Source: Arthrobacter sp. ERGS1:01 (lineage in GTDB: Bacteria; Actinomycetota; Actinomycetes; Actinomycetales; Micrococcaceae). From it: DNA of 64,000 nt. The stretch is from contig NZ_CP012479.1 of assembly GCF_001281315.1 (NCBI RefSeq), positions 1,240,001-1,304,000 on the forward strand, in the 5' to 3' direction. Shown here in pieces: positions 41,458 through 50,830 of this stretch. How positions within the stretch are numbered: the first letter of the stretch is position 1; every line of letters begins with the position of its first letter. Under the pieces are notes generated by a model. The model was given only the letters and a program-made list of their open reading frames with translations, ran no database searches and was not told where the DNA came from. Both the position numbers and the translations under genes were made by a program.

Positions 41458-42656
41458 TGAATTCGCCATTACAGGGTGTCAGGGTCGTCGACTTTGGCCA
41501 GTTCATTGCCGCCCCGGCCGCCACCCAGCTGTTGGCCGATCTCGGCGCCGACGTCATCAAGGTCGAGGCAAAGACCGGCGATTCAGCCCGGTCCATCGGT
41601 GTCCACGGCCAGGCCATGGTCAATGCCTTCAACCGTGGCAAGCGCAGCATCGCCCTGGACCTAAAGAGCCCGGAGGGCCTGCGGGTTGCTGTGGAACTCG
41701 TCGGCCGAGCCGACATCGTGATCCAAAACTTGCGCCCTGGTGTCATGGAATCCTTTGGCCTGGGCGGCGGCGACGTCGTTGCCAAACACCCCCATATTGT
41801 CTATGCCAGTATCACTGCCTGGGGGTCCACGGGCCCGTCCCGGCTTCGTCCGGGCCTGGACATCACGGCCCAGGCCGAGAGCGGCATCATGCACATGACC
41901 GGTGACCCCAAAGGTGAACCGCAGAAAGTCGGCTGCCAAATCATTGACGCGGCCACCGCCTACGCGGCAGCCACGGCCGTGCTTGGAGCCTACGTCAACC
42001 GCCTGCGCACGGGACGGGGTGAGGTCATTGAGACATCCCTGCTCGAGGTGGCCACCCACGTCCAGGCCCCCATGCTGGGCGCCTATTTTGCCACCGGGGT
42101 GGAACCCAAGCGCCTTGGCAACGGCCAGCCTACCGTGGCCCCGGCCGCGGACGTCATGACCACCAGCGACGGCGCCTTCATTGTCTCGGCGTACTCTGAA
42201 CCCCATTTCGCCCGCTTGTGCGAATTGATCGGCCGCCGCGACATGGTCCAGGACAATCGCTTCTCCTCCAACGCCGCCCGCGTCCGAAACAAGGCCGCCC
42301 TGTTGGCTGAGCTCCGCCAGGAATTCGGCAAGTTCACCACCGATGAGGCCCTGGCGCTGCTCACCAGCAATGGCGTTGTGGCCGGGCGCATCAGCACCTA
42401 TGGTGACATCGCCGCCAACGAGGACGTCAAAGCCAGCGGCATTCTGATCAAGACCACCGGACCGCTGGGTGAGATCGAAACCGTCGGGGCCCCATGGCAG
42501 TTTGCCAATGCCGGCCCCCGCAACACCAGCGGAGCCCCAGCCTTGGGCGAGCACACCGAACAGGTCCTCCTCGAGCTTGGCTTCTCCGTCGAAGAGATCG
42601 TGGCCCTGGCAACAACCGGCGCCGTCGGCATCGCCGAAACCGCCGTGACCGCGTAA
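41457..42656 (+). CDS. Class III CoA-transferase (CaiB/BaiF type)
   Basis: 399 residues. The start LQGVRVVDFGQFIAAPAATQLLADLGADVIKVE is the standard CaiB/BaiF entry, and FNRGKRSIALDLKSPEG plus ENLRPGV-like QNLRPGVMESFGL follow. The catalytic Asp is probably Asp164 in QIIDAATAYAAATAVLG. The enzyme moves CoA from a donor acyl-CoA to a free carboxylic acid, activating it without ATP. Position directly after the importer and before an acyl-CoA dehydrogenase indicates activation of the incoming acid. Donor is likely succinyl-CoA or the acetyl-CoA made by the thiolase; this is inferred. Confidence 0.88.
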   Translation: MNSPLQGVRVVDFGQFIAAPAATQLLADLGADVIKVEAKTGDSARSIGVHGQAMVNAFNRGKRSIALDLKSPEGLRVAVELVGRADIVIQNLRPGVMESFGLGGGDVVAKHPHIVYASITAWGSTGPSRLRPGLDITAQAESGIMHMTGDPKGEPQKVGCQIIDAATAYAAATAVLGAYVNRLRTGRGEVIETSLLEVATHVQAPMLGAYFATGVEPKRLGNGQPTVAPAADVMTTSDGAFIVSAYSEPHFARLCELIGRRDMVQDNRFSSNAARVRNKAALLAELRQEFGKFTTDEALALLTSNGVVAGRISTYGDIAANEDVKASGILIKTTGPLGEIETVGAPWQFANAGPRNTSGAPALGEHTEQVLLELGFSVEEIVALATTGAVGIAETAVTA

Positions 42657-42708
42657 CACCGGCACCCACTTCATCAATTTTTTCCCCAGGACACAAAGGA
42701 CTCATTTC

Positions 42709-43857
42709 ATGGAACGCACCATATTCAACGAAGACCACGAAGCATTCCGGGAGGTTGTCCGCGACTTCCTCGAAAGCGAAGTCGTTCCGAACATGGACGA
42801 GTGGGAAGACCAGGGTATGGTTCCACCGGAGATTTACACCCGCACCGCGGAAATTGGCATTAACGGCCTCCAGATTCCCGAGGAATACGGCGGCGGCGGC
42901 ATGGACAGCTTCCTGTTCAACATGATCGCCTTCGAGGAAATCGGCTATGCGGCCTCGTCGCTGGGCGGCCTGCAGGTCCACCTCAACACGGTTCTGCCCT
43001 ACTTCCTGGACTACTGCAATGAGGAGCAGCGCCAGCGCTGGTTCCCCGGCTTCGCCGATGGCAGCCTGCTCGCGTCCATCGCGATGACGGAACCTGGGAC
43101 CGGCTCCGACCTGGCCGGCATGGCCACCACGGCGGTCCGCGACGGGGATGACTTCATCCTCAACGGCTCCAAGACCTTTATCACCGGTGGTACCAACGCC
43201 CAGCTTGTGATCGTTGTGGCCCGCACTAGCAGCGCCGGCGATGACCGCCGGCACGGGTTGACCCTGCTCGTCGTCGAAGATGGCATGCAGGGCTTCACCA
43301 AGGGCCGCAAGCTGGAAAAGCTGGGCCTGCGCTCCTCGGACACGGCTGAACTGGCCTTCCAGGACGTGCGCGTCCCGGCAGCCAACGTGCTCGGTCACGT
43401 GGATGCGGCCTTCAGCATGCTGGGCCACAACCTGTCACAGGAACGCCTCTCCATCGCCATCACGGCCCAGGCGACGGCAACGGCCGCGCACCAGCTGGCG
43501 ATCGACTACGTCAAGGAGCGCAAGGTTTTCGGCAAGCCGGTCGCGCACTTCCAGAACACCAAGTTTGTCCTGGCCGACTGCGCCACGAACCTGGCGGCCG
43601 GCCAGGCCATGATTGACCAGGCCGTGTTGGCGTTGGATGCAGGCAAGCTGACCCCGGCGGATGCCGCCAAGGTCAAGCTGTTTGTCACGGAGGCCCAGGG
43701 CAAGATCGTTGACCAGTGCCTGCAAATGCACGGCGGCTACGGCTACATGCGTGAATACCCCATTTCCCGCCTCTACGCCGATGCCCGCGTCAGCCGCATT
43801 TTCGGCGGCACCAGCGAAGTCATGAAAGTAGTCATCGCCAAGTCCATTGGTCTCTGA
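42709..43857 (+). CDS. Acyl-CoA dehydrogenase, LCAD/IVD-type catalytic base
   Basis: 382 residues of the flavin acyl-CoA dehydrogenase family: ASIAMTEPGTGSDLAGM near 122, FITGGTNAQLVIVVA near 158 and the C-terminal HGGYGYMREYPISRLYADAR. In most members the base is the Glu of the (Y/F)EGT motif near the end; here that motif is IFGGTSEVMK, with Gly. Instead LSQERLSIA has Glu245 at the place used by long-chain and isovaleryl-CoA dehydrogenases. It would therefore oxidise a substituted or longer acyl-CoA to the 2-enoyl-CoA and pass electrons to the ETF encoded downstream. Confidence 0.88.
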   Translation: MERTIFNEDHEAFREVVRDFLESEVVPNMDEWEDQGMVPPEIYTRTAEIGINGLQIPEEYGGGGMDSFLFNMIAFEEIGYAASSLGGLQVHLNTVLPYFLDYCNEEQRQRWFPGFADGSLLASIAMTEPGTGSDLAGMATTAVRDGDDFILNGSKTFITGGTNAQLVIVVARTSSAGDDRRHGLTLLVVEDGMQGFTKGRKLEKLGLRSSDTAELAFQDVRVPAANVLGHVDAAFSMLGHNLSQERLSIAITAQATATAAHQLAIDYVKERKVFGKPVAHFQNTKFVLADCATNLAAGQAMIDQAVLALDAGKLTPADAAKVKLFVTEAQGKIVDQCLQMHGGYGYMREYPISRLYADARVSRIFGGTSEVMKVVIAKSIGL

Positions 43858-43892
43858 GCTGCTGACCGGCACCCAGGAAGAAAGAAACAAAA

Positions 43893-44660
43893 ATGCGTAT
43901 TGAAGGAATCCACACAGTCGTCACCGGCGGTGCCTCCGGTTTGGGCCTGGCCACCGCAAAGCGGCTCGTCGCCCACGGGGCAAACGTCACCATCATGGAC
44001 CTGCCCAATTCTGCGGGCGCCGAGAGGGCAGCCGAGCTGGGGGAGGCGGCCCAGTTTGTCGGGGTCGATGTGACCAGCGAAGAGCAGGTGCGCGAAGGCT
44101 TCGCCCGGGCCGGTGAATTCGCTCCCGTGCGTGCCCTGGTGCACTGCGCCGGACGTGGCAAGCCCATGCGCATCCTCGACCGTGAGGGCGCGGTGACCCC
44201 GCTGAGCTCGTTCGCCGACATCATCAACCTGAACGTCATCGGCACCTTCAACATCCTCCGCTTCGCCGCGGAGCAGATGGCCAAGCATGAGTTGCTCGAC
44301 GGCGACCGCGGCGTCTGCGTTCTCACGGCCAGCGTGGCGGCGTATGAGGGTCAGATTGGCCAGATCAACTACGCAGCCGCCAAGGCCGGCATCGTGGGCA
44401 TGACCCTTCCCGCGGCCCGCGACCTGGCCAAGGTGGGCATCCGGGTCTGCACCATCGCCCCGGGCACGTTCGCCACCCCGCTGCTGACCGAAAGTGGCCG
44501 CCCCGACATCGTCGACGCACTGGCAGCCAGTATTCCCCACCCGAGCAGGCTGGGTGACCCGGACGAATTTGCCTCCCTTGCCGAACAGATCATCAGCAAC
44601 GGCATGATCAATGGCGAAACCATCAGGATCGATGGCGCAATCCGCATGGCCCCGCGCTAA
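43893..44660 (+). CDS. SDR, 3-hydroxyacyl-CoA dehydrogenase type II-like
   Basis: 255 residues. NAD motif TGGASGLG near residues 10-17, Asp after beta 2 (IMDLPNS) indicating NAD, catalytic Ser in LTASVAAYEGQIGQ and YAAAKAG with the Tyr/Lys pair. The sequence IRVCTIAPGTFATPLL and the long insertion RGKPMRILDREG are like HSD17B10-type enzymes that oxidise 3-hydroxyacyl-CoA, often 2-methyl-branched. Fits the third beta-oxidation step between hydratase and thiolase in this operon. Confidence 0.85.
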   Translation: MRIEGIHTVVTGGASGLGLATAKRLVAHGANVTIMDLPNSAGAERAAELGEAAQFVGVDVTSEEQVREGFARAGEFAPVRALVHCAGRGKPMRILDREGAVTPLSSFADIINLNVIGTFNILRFAAEQMAKHELLDGDRGVCVLTASVAAYEGQIGQINYAAAKAGIVGMTLPAARDLAKVGIRVCTIAPGTFATPLLTESGRPDIVDALAASIPHPSRLGDPDEFASLAEQIISNGMINGETIRIDGAIRMAPR

Positions 44661-44702
44661 ATGGCGGCCATGAATTGACGTTTCTTAACAAGAGGAGAAG
44701 TA

Positions 44703-45866
44703 ATGCGTGACGCTGTAATTGCCGCCGCGGTGCGAAGCCCCATCGGCCGGCGTGGGGGTTCCCTGGCCGGCATCCATTCGGTCGACCTGTCCGCAGCAGT
44801 CCTGAACGGACTCGTGGAGCGCGCAGGCATTGACCCCGCCCTGGTGGACGACGTGATGTGGGGTTGCGTGGGCCAGTCAGGCGAACAGGCCAGCAATATT
44901 GCACGCAACTCGGTGCTGTCCGCCGGCTGGCCGGAATCCGTTCCCGGCACAACCATCGAGCGCCAATGCGGTTCCAGCCAGCAGGCCATCCACTTTGCCG
45001 CCGCAACCGTGATCTCGGGCCAGAATGACCTGGTGGTCGCCGGCGGCGTCGAGAACATGACCCGCATCCCCTTGGGAACGGCCCGCCGCAACGGTCCCGG
45101 AGACCCCTTCAGCGAGCAATTGCTGGCTCGCTACGGCGGCGTCGAACTGAACCAGGGAACGGGTGCGGAAATCCTGGCCGAACGCTACGGACTCTCCCGC
45201 GAGTGGCTTGACGAGCTTGCCCTCGAATCACACATGCGTGCCGCTGCCGCACAGGACGCGGGCCACTTTGACGGGGAAATTCTCTCCATCACCACGGCCG
45301 AGGGTGCGTTCTCCCGTGATGAGGGCATCCGCCGTGGGTCGACCCTTGAAAAGCTGGGCCTCCTCAATCCCGTCTTTGGCGAGGACGGGCGCATGACGGC
45401 CGGGAACTCCTCACAAATTTCTGACGGCTCGAGCGCCATGATCGTCACCACGAGTGAAAAGGCCCGCGAACTGGGCTTGGCGCCGCTGGTGCGAATCCAC
45501 ACCGCCACCGTGGTGGGGGACGACCCTGTGTCCATGCTCGGGGCGCCCGCGCCGGCAACGGCCAAGGCGCTTAAGCGTGCGGGCCTGTCCCTAGGCGACA
45601 TTGGCACCTTTGAGGTCAATGAGGCCTTTGCCAGCGTTGTTGGCGCCTGGCTCCGGGAGACCGGGGCAGAGCGGTCACTGGTGAACCCCGACGGCGGAGC
45701 CATCGCGATCGGCCACCCCCTGGGCGGCTCCGGCGCACGTCTGGCAACCACGCTCGTGCACCGAATGATCCGCGAGGAAATCCGCTATGGCCTGCACACG
45801 ATGTGTGAAGGCGGCGGCATGGCCAACGCGACCATCTACGAGAACTTGCGGATCTCCGCCAACTGA
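44703..45866 (+). CDS. Acetyl-CoA acyltransferase (thiolase)
   Basis: 387 residues. Acyl-carrying Cys89 lies in IERQCGSSQQAIHFA; the second site has NEAFASV and AIGHPLGGSGARL with its His; and the C-terminal Cys is in MCEGGGMANATIYENL (usual CxGGG with Glu at x). Cleaves a 3-ketoacyl-CoA into acetyl- or propionyl-CoA and a shorter acyl-CoA. Follows the SDR closely, with AGAGGAG before ATG 44703. Confidence 0.92.
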   Translation: MRDAVIAAAVRSPIGRRGGSLAGIHSVDLSAAVLNGLVERAGIDPALVDDVMWGCVGQSGEQASNIARNSVLSAGWPESVPGTTIERQCGSSQQAIHFAAATVISGQNDLVVAGGVENMTRIPLGTARRNGPGDPFSEQLLARYGGVELNQGTGAEILAERYGLSREWLDELALESHMRAAAAQDAGHFDGEILSITTAEGAFSRDEGIRRGSTLEKLGLLNPVFGEDGRMTAGNSSQISDGSSAMIVTTSEKARELGLAPLVRIHTATVVGDDPVSMLGAPAPATAKALKRAGLSLGDIGTFEVNEAFASVVGAWLRETGAERSLVNPDGGAIAIGHPLGGSGARLATTLVHRMIREEIRYGLHTMCEGGGMANATIYENLRISAN

Positions 45867-45924
45867 CCCAACCAGCCGCCGCCGGGGTAATCCGGCGCGG
45901 CGAAGATTGTAGTAAGGAGTCATC

Positions 45925-46700
45925 ATGAAGATCGCCGTATTGGTGAAGCAGGTGCCCGACACCGAAGAGGAACGCAGCCTGGACCTTCAGTCCGGCCTGA
46001 TTGACCGGGTGTCCGGGGAGAATGTTGCCGACGAGATCAACGAACGCGCCCTGGAAGTGGCCTTGGCCTACAAGGACAAAAACAAGGGCACCGAGATTGT
46101 CGTCGTGTCGATGGGGCCGGATTCTGCAACCAAGGCACTGCGCAAGACCCTGTCCATGGGGCGGACTCGGCGGTACACGTCCGCGATGACGCGCTGGCAG
46201 GTGCGGACCTGGGACGGACTGCAGCAGTCCTGGCTGCAGCGGCAAAGCACGCCGGGTTCGATTTGTTGCTTGCCGGCAACGAATCCACCGACGGCCGCGG
46301 CGGCGTCCTGCCGGCCATGGTGGCCGAGCACCTGGGGCTGCCCCATCTTGGCAGTGTCAGCTCCCTCGGAATCGCGCCAGGTTCCGTCAGCGGTCAGCGC
46401 CGGGTGGAGAAGGGAACCATGGCGGTCAGCGCATCCCTGCCGGCCGTTGTCTCCGTCACGGAGCACGTGGCCGAGGCCCGGTTCCCTAACTTCAAGGGCA
46501 TCATCACCGCCAAGCGCAAGCCGGTGACGGTCATCTCGGTGGGAGAGCTGGGCCTGGACCCCGCGTTTGCAGGGCTGGGGCGTTCACGGGTGGTTTCCAC
46601 CCAGGCCCGCCCGGCCCGCCAGGCTGGCACCAAAATTGTTGACGAGGGAGATGCAGGCGCGCAGCTTGCAGACTTCCTCACGGCCAACCGGCTGCTCTAG
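45925..46700 (+). pseudogene. etfB: Electron transfer flavoprotein beta subunit, frameshifted
   Basis: The N-terminal part (MKIAVLVKQVPDTEEERSLD to RKTLSMG) is in one frame and the rest (from SAVHVRDDALAGADLGRTAAV on to FLTANRLL) one frame back. The break is at 46158-46161, where ATGGGGCGGAC would have to read ATGGGGGCGGAC to give SMGADSAV. One missing G in a G run restores a full ~258-residue EtfB with LAGNESTDGRGG (the family's AMP/FAD signature region) intact. etfA follows with normal coding. Either a sequencing error or a very recent mutation. Functionally EtfB with EtfA takes electrons from the acyl-CoA dehydrogenase. Confidence 0.85.
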
Positions 46701-46712
46701 GAAGGATCTGAC

Positions 46713-47687
46713 ATGGCAAACATTCTGACGCTGATTGAAACCACATCCGCAGGCGAGATTGCAGAGACCGCTGCGGAGCTGATCGCGGCCGCAGCTAGGC
46801 TCGGGACGCCGGTGGCCGTGGTGGCCGCCGCCCCCGGCAAGGGAACGGAGCTGACGGCACAACTTGGCCGGTTTGGGGCCGGACTGGTGCACATTGGAGA
46901 AACCGAACAGTCCGGACGCCTGTTGGCCGCGCCGGAACTCGAGGCACTCGCCTCGGCTGCCAAGACACACGCACCGGCCGCCGTCCTTGTTCCCCATACG
47001 GTGCTGGGCCGCGACGTGGCGGGCCGGCTGGCCGTCCGAACGGCAGCGGCACTGGCCATCGACGCCGTCGACCTCCGCTCCGACAACGGAACGATCACTG
47101 CCACGCATTCGGTGTTTGGTGGCGCCCACACGGTCGAATCTGTGGTTGAGGGCGGTCTTGCGATTGTTACCCTGCGCCAAGGTTCCATCGAGGAGCGGGC
47201 CGCCGCCGTAGCCGAACCGGCCGTGACCACGGTGACCACCGCCGGAGACCCCGCACGCTTCGGCACCATCGACTCCGTGGACGAAGCCATTATCTCCTCG
47301 GGACGCCCGGCCCTGCGCGGTGCCGAGAAGGTGGTCTCCGGCGGCCGCGGCCTCGGCTCCAAGGAGGAATTCGTGTTGGTTGAGCAGCTTGCCGATGCCT
47401 TGGGGGCCGCTGTGGGTGCCTCCCGCGCCGCGGTGGACGCCGGCTACACGGACCAGTCCACCCAGGTCGGGCAGACAGGTGTCACCGTATCGCCCAAGTT
47501 GTACGTGGCACTGGGCATCTCCGGAGCGATCCAGCACCGGGCAGGCATGCAGACCGCCAAGATGATCGTGGCCATCAACAAGGACGCGGACGCCCCGATC
47601 TTTGAGGTCGCGGACTTTGGCGTAGTCGGTGACGTCTTTAAGGTTGTGCCGCAGCTGATGGAGTCCTTGAAGGCCGGCACCCGCTAG
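46713..47687 (+). CDS. etfA: Electron transfer flavoprotein alpha subunit
   Basis: 324 residues. The C-terminal FAD domain has the EtfA signature ([69 protein letters not shown]). Begins 12 bp after etfB. Forms the ETF dimer that carries electrons from acyl-CoA dehydrogenase to a membrane acceptor. No ETF:quinone oxidoreductase is in the cluster; a cytochrome b gene follows instead. Confidence 0.93.
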   Translation: MANILTLIETTSAGEIAETAAELIAAAARLGTPVAVVAAAPGKGTELTAQLGRFGAGLVHIGETEQSGRLLAAPELEALASAAKTHAPAAVLVPHTVLGRDVAGRLAVRTAAALAIDAVDLRSDNGTITATHSVFGGAHTVESVVEGGLAIVTLRQGSIEERAAAVAEPAVTTVTTAGDPARFGTIDSVDEAIISSGRPALRGAEKVVSGGRGLGSKEEFVLVEQLADALGAAVGASRAAVDAGYTDQSTQVGQTGVTVSPKLYVALGISGAIQHRAGMQTAKMIVAINKDADAPIFEVADFGVVGDVFKVVPQLMESLKAGTR

Positions 47688-47753
47688 GCATTGCCTTGCA
47701 ACCGGCCGACGTATCTGTGGCCGCGATTTATGTCCTTCGCCATCCCGTCCTGT

Positions 47754-47785
47754 CCGTCCGGCCCCAAAAGCCCCGGGCCGGACGG
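47754..47785 (+). terminator. Hairpin between etfA and the cytochrome b gene
   Basis: A perfect 11-bp stem CCGTCCGGCCC/GGGCCGGACGG with a 10-nt loop, 66 bp after etfA. It probably ends most transcripts of the operon or lowers expression of the genes that follow. Confidence 0.6.
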
Positions 47786-47816
47786 GGTGGCACCCTAGTA
47801 GGAAATTTGTTGACCC

Positions 47817-48749
47817 ATGACTATGACGAAATCGATGCCCGCACTGAAAAACAGCAGGACGTTCAAGCGGGTTGGCCTGATCCTGGCGGCGCTGCTGGTC
47901 ATGGCTTTGCTGGTGTTGCTGGCCCGTTGGCTGCGAGAGCTGGCACCGGTGCAGGGTTTCATTGCCGCGTACCCGGGCCAGTCCAGGCTTCCGTCGTCGG
48001 CCCCGGTGGGATTGCCTGCCTGGCTGGGGTGGCAGCACTTCCTGAACGCATTCTTTATCCTGTTGATCATCCGTACCGGGTGGCTGGTTCGGACTACGGC
48101 CAGGCCCAAGGCGTACTGGACCCGCAACAACAAGGGCCCCCTGCGCACAAAGAATCCGCCGAAGAAGATCAGCCTGGATTTGTGGCTGCATTTGAGCCTG
48201 GACTCGCTCTGGGTGCTCAACGGGATCGTCTTCTTCATCATGCTTTTGGCAACCGGGCAGTGGATGCGGATCGTGCCCACCAGCTTGGATGTTTTCCCCA
48301 ACGCGGCATCGGCACTGCTGCAATACGCGTCATTGTCCTGGCCCCTGGAAAACGGTTGGGTCAACTACAACAGCCTGCAGGTCCTGTCGTACTTCCTCAC
48401 CGTGTTCGTCGCCGCGCCGTTGGCACTGGTAACCGGGTTGCGGATGTCCCCGGCATGGCCGAAGAACACCCCAGCCCTCAACAAGGCATACCCGATCGAA
48501 ATGGCCCGTGCCGTGCACGTCCCGGTAATGGTCTACTTCGTCGTCTTCGTAGTCATCCACGTCGCCCTGGTGTTCAGCACGGGAGCGCTGAACAATCTCA
48601 ACCACATGTACGGGTCACGTAATGATGATGGCTGGGTAGGGTTCGGTTTCTTCGCGGCATCTGTGGTGGTCATGGCCCTGGCCTGGTTTGTGGCCCGCCC
48701 GATGTTCCTTGGTCCAATTGCTTCCCTCACCGGCAAGGTCAGCCGCTGA
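47817..48749 (+). CDS. Membrane cytochrome b (b561/DUF4405-like)
   Basis: 310 residues with about five membrane segments (residues 20-36, 70-88, 120-146, 188-208, 232-254, and a last one near 275-295). Four His lie in membrane helices: His74 (LGWQHFLNAFF), His125 (LDLWLHLSLDS), His234 and His248 (RAVHVPVMVYFVVFVVIHVA), suitable for two hemes b. Resembles the cytochrome b subunits of dehydrogenases such as thiosulfate reductase or formate dehydrogenase. Located between ETF and enoyl-CoA hydratase, so it may take electrons from ETF or from an unseen partner to quinone. Function inferred only. Confidence 0.7.
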   Translation: MTMTKSMPALKNSRTFKRVGLILAALLVMALLVLLARWLRELAPVQGFIAAYPGQSRLPSSAPVGLPAWLGWQHFLNAFFILLIIRTGWLVRTTARPKAYWTRNNKGPLRTKNPPKKISLDLWLHLSLDSLWVLNGIVFFIMLLATGQWMRIVPTSLDVFPNAASALLQYASLSWPLENGWVNYNSLQVLSYFLTVFVAAPLALVTGLRMSPAWPKNTPALNKAYPIEMARAVHVPVMVYFVVFVVIHVALVFSTGALNNLNHMYGSRNDDGWVGFGFFAASVVVMALAWFVARPMFLGPIASLTGKVSR

Positions 48750-48810
48750 CATCCACCGCGGACGACGCCGGCATGCACCGAATCCACACATATTCGAAAG
48801 TGACGAAACC

Positions 48811-49587
48811 ATGAAACATTACGAAGAAGCGCCGTTGCTGATTGAGGAACGGGGTCGCATACTCGTCCTCACACTGAACCGTCCGCAATCCAAGAACGCG
48901 ATGTCATTGCAGCTGGCACAGGAGCTTGCACACGCGTTCGAGGAGTTTGACGGCAACGACGGACTCAGCGTTTGCGTCATTACCGGGTCCGGTGGCACGT
49001 TCTGTGCGGGGATGGACCTCAAGGGCTTTGCCCGCGGGGAGATCCCCGTCGTTCCGTCCCGCGGCTTCGCCGGAATGGTAGGGCGGCCGCCATTGAAACC
49101 AATCATCGCCGCCGTCGAAGGGTATGCGCTCGGCGGCGGATTCGAGATTGCCCTTGCGTGCGATCTGATCGTTGCTGCCAACAACGCCGCGTTCGGTTTG
49201 CCAGAGGTCAAGCGCGGGCTGACGGCCAACGGCGGGGGCCTGCTGCGGATCCAGCACCGCCTTCCGTACCACTTTGCGATGGAGCTGGTCCTCACTGGAC
49301 GAATGCTTCCGGCGGCGGAGGCCGCAGGACTTCACCTGGTCAACCGGGTCGCGGAACCCGGCGGCGCACTGGTGGCCGCTCTGGACCTTGCCGAAGAAAT
49401 AGCCAAAAATGCCCCCCTTGCATTGACCGCCTCGAAACAGGTCATGGTCCACTCCGGGGATTGGGCCGTTGGCGAGAAGTTTTCGCGGCAGCAGGAATAC
49501 GTGGGCTCTATCGGGAAGTCGAACGACGCTGTTGAAGGCGCCCGGGCCTTCATCGAGAAGCGCGTCCCCATGTGGTCCGGGAGCTAG
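48811..49587 (+). CDS. Enoyl-CoA hydratase/isomerase (crotonase family)
   Basis: 258 residues from ATG 48811. Crotonase motifs: oxyanion holes in GSGGTFCAGMDLKGFARG near 53-70 and IIAAVEGYALGGGFEIALACD near 98-118, then FGLPEVKRGLTANGGGL. In hydratases the two catalytic Glu are in the second and third of these; the third (PEVKRGL) keeps one Glu, and the second carries Glu in GGGFEIAL. Adds water to the 2-enoyl-CoA formed by the acyl-CoA dehydrogenase. Long open frame upstream is not coding. Confidence 0.87.
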   Translation: MKHYEEAPLLIEERGRILVLTLNRPQSKNAMSLQLAQELAHAFEEFDGNDGLSVCVITGSGGTFCAGMDLKGFARGEIPVVPSRGFAGMVGRPPLKPIIAAVEGYALGGGFEIALACDLIVAANNAAFGLPEVKRGLTANGGGLLRIQHRLPYHFAMELVLTGRMLPAAEAAGLHLVNRVAEPGGALVAALDLAEEIAKNAPLALTASKQVMVHSGDWAVGEKFSRQQEYVGSIGKSNDAVEGARAFIEKRVPMWSGS

Positions 49588-49740
49588 CCTTGGGCCGGTT
49601 GGGTCCGCCCTTTTTGCACCTGTGATTACCGAGATTCCCTTCCGGCCGTTCGGCGACCGGGGGCGGGACCTGACGTAATCGGGGGAGGTGCCGTGCGGTC
49701 GGCCGGTAGTTTCAGCGCGTATCGACCATAATGGGTTGTT

Positions 49741-50811
49741 ATGACTGACGCGAGAATTTCCGAGCTGCCAGAAAGCGGCCAACAGCACCCCGGGAAGAAG
49801 ACCCGGTCGCCTGCGGGTTCGGCCAAACTTTCCGAGGTGGCCGCCCTCGCGGGCGTCAGCGAGGCCACTGTCAGCCGCGTGCTCAATCGCAAGTACGGTG
49901 TCTCCTCGCGTACGCGTGAGCAGGTCGAGGATGCCCTGCGCCAGATCGGGTATGAACGCACACTCAAGGGCGAGATCGTCCTGGTCCTCGTGCCCGGCCT
50001 CAGGACCCCGTTCTTTGGCGAGATGTGCAATGCCATCGAGAGCGAATTGAGCCCGCACGGCCTGCGTGCCGTCATCGGGCCGGTACTGCCCGGCTCCGTC
50101 TATGAACGGGACTATGTGGAGGCTTTCGTTGACACCGGTATCGCCGCGGCCATCTTCCTGTCCTCGAGCAACACCCTCGTCAACGCCGACGATTCGGCGC
50201 GCGCGCTCCTTGAGTCCCGGGGCGTGCCCTACGTCTGCGTGAACGGTGGCTTCGAGGCGGGCGAATCACCCGTGGTCTCAACCGACGACTGGCGGGCAGC
50301 CGAGCTCGCGGTGGAACATCTGTACGGCCTGGGCCACCGCCGAATCGGCATGAGTGCCGGCCCGGTCGGCAACATCCCCGCCGACCGCAGGGTCGAGGGC
50401 TTCTTGAACGCGATGGATGCCCGGAACATCGACGGCGCGGAAGACCTGGTGCTGCGGCACCACTTCACCGTCGACGGTGGCCGGCACGCCGCCGATGCAC
50501 TCCTGGACCTGGACGTGACCGCGATCGTGGCCTCGAGCGATGACATGGCCCTTGGCGCCATCAGGGCCATCACCCGCCGGGGGATGCGGGTTCCCGAGGA
50601 CGTCTCGGTCATCGGCTACAACGACTCCTTCATCCTTGAGTTCACCGCCCCGCCGCTGACCAGCGTCAGCCAGCCGGTGGAGCACCTCGCCCAGGCCGTG
50701 GCCCGCACCGTCGTCACCATGGTGCAAAACCGTGCCGTGCGCACCGACGAGGTATTCATGGAGCCGGCATTGCATGTTCGGCTGTCCACCGCCCCGGTGC
50801 GCGCAGTCTAG
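49741..50811 (+). CDS. LacI-family regulator
   Basis: 356 residues. After a 28-residue lead the HTH and hinge read LSEVAALAGVSEATVSRVLNR and RTREQVEDALRQIGYE. The ligand domain follows with VGNIPADRRVEGFLNAM, ASSDDMALGAIRAITRRG, VSVIGYNDSFILEFTAPPLT, all standard for sugar-responsive LacI proteins. It converges on the glycosidase operon at 50831-54378 and most likely controls both it and the divergent ABC operon, where a dyad lies between the start sites. The inducer is probably an alpha-galactoside or a breakdown product. Confidence 0.88.
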   Translation: MTDARISELPESGQQHPGKKTRSPAGSAKLSEVAALAGVSEATVSRVLNRKYGVSSRTREQVEDALRQIGYERTLKGEIVLVLVPGLRTPFFGEMCNAIESELSPHGLRAVIGPVLPGSVYERDYVEAFVDTGIAAAIFLSSSNTLVNADDSARALLESRGVPYVCVNGGFEAGESPVVSTDDWRAAELAVEHLYGLGHRRIGMSAGPVGNIPADRRVEGFLNAMDARNIDGAEDLVLRHHFTVDGGRHAADALLDLDVTAIVASSDDMALGAIRAITRRGMRVPEDVSVIGYNDSFILEFTAPPLTSVSQPVEHLAQAVARTVVTMVQNRAVRTDEVFMEPALHVRLSTAPVRAV

Positions 50812-50830
50812 GGCGCGCCGGGGCGGGGGA

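Noticed and set aside
42709..43857. Acyl-CoA dehydrogenase inactive because the C-terminal EGT Glu is Gly
   Set aside because: Long-chain and isovaleryl-CoA dehydrogenases also lack that Glu and use one in the QERL region, which is present here.
46584..48323. 579-residue open frame on the minus strand
   Set aside because: Antisense to etfA and the cytochrome b gene and without recognisable features.
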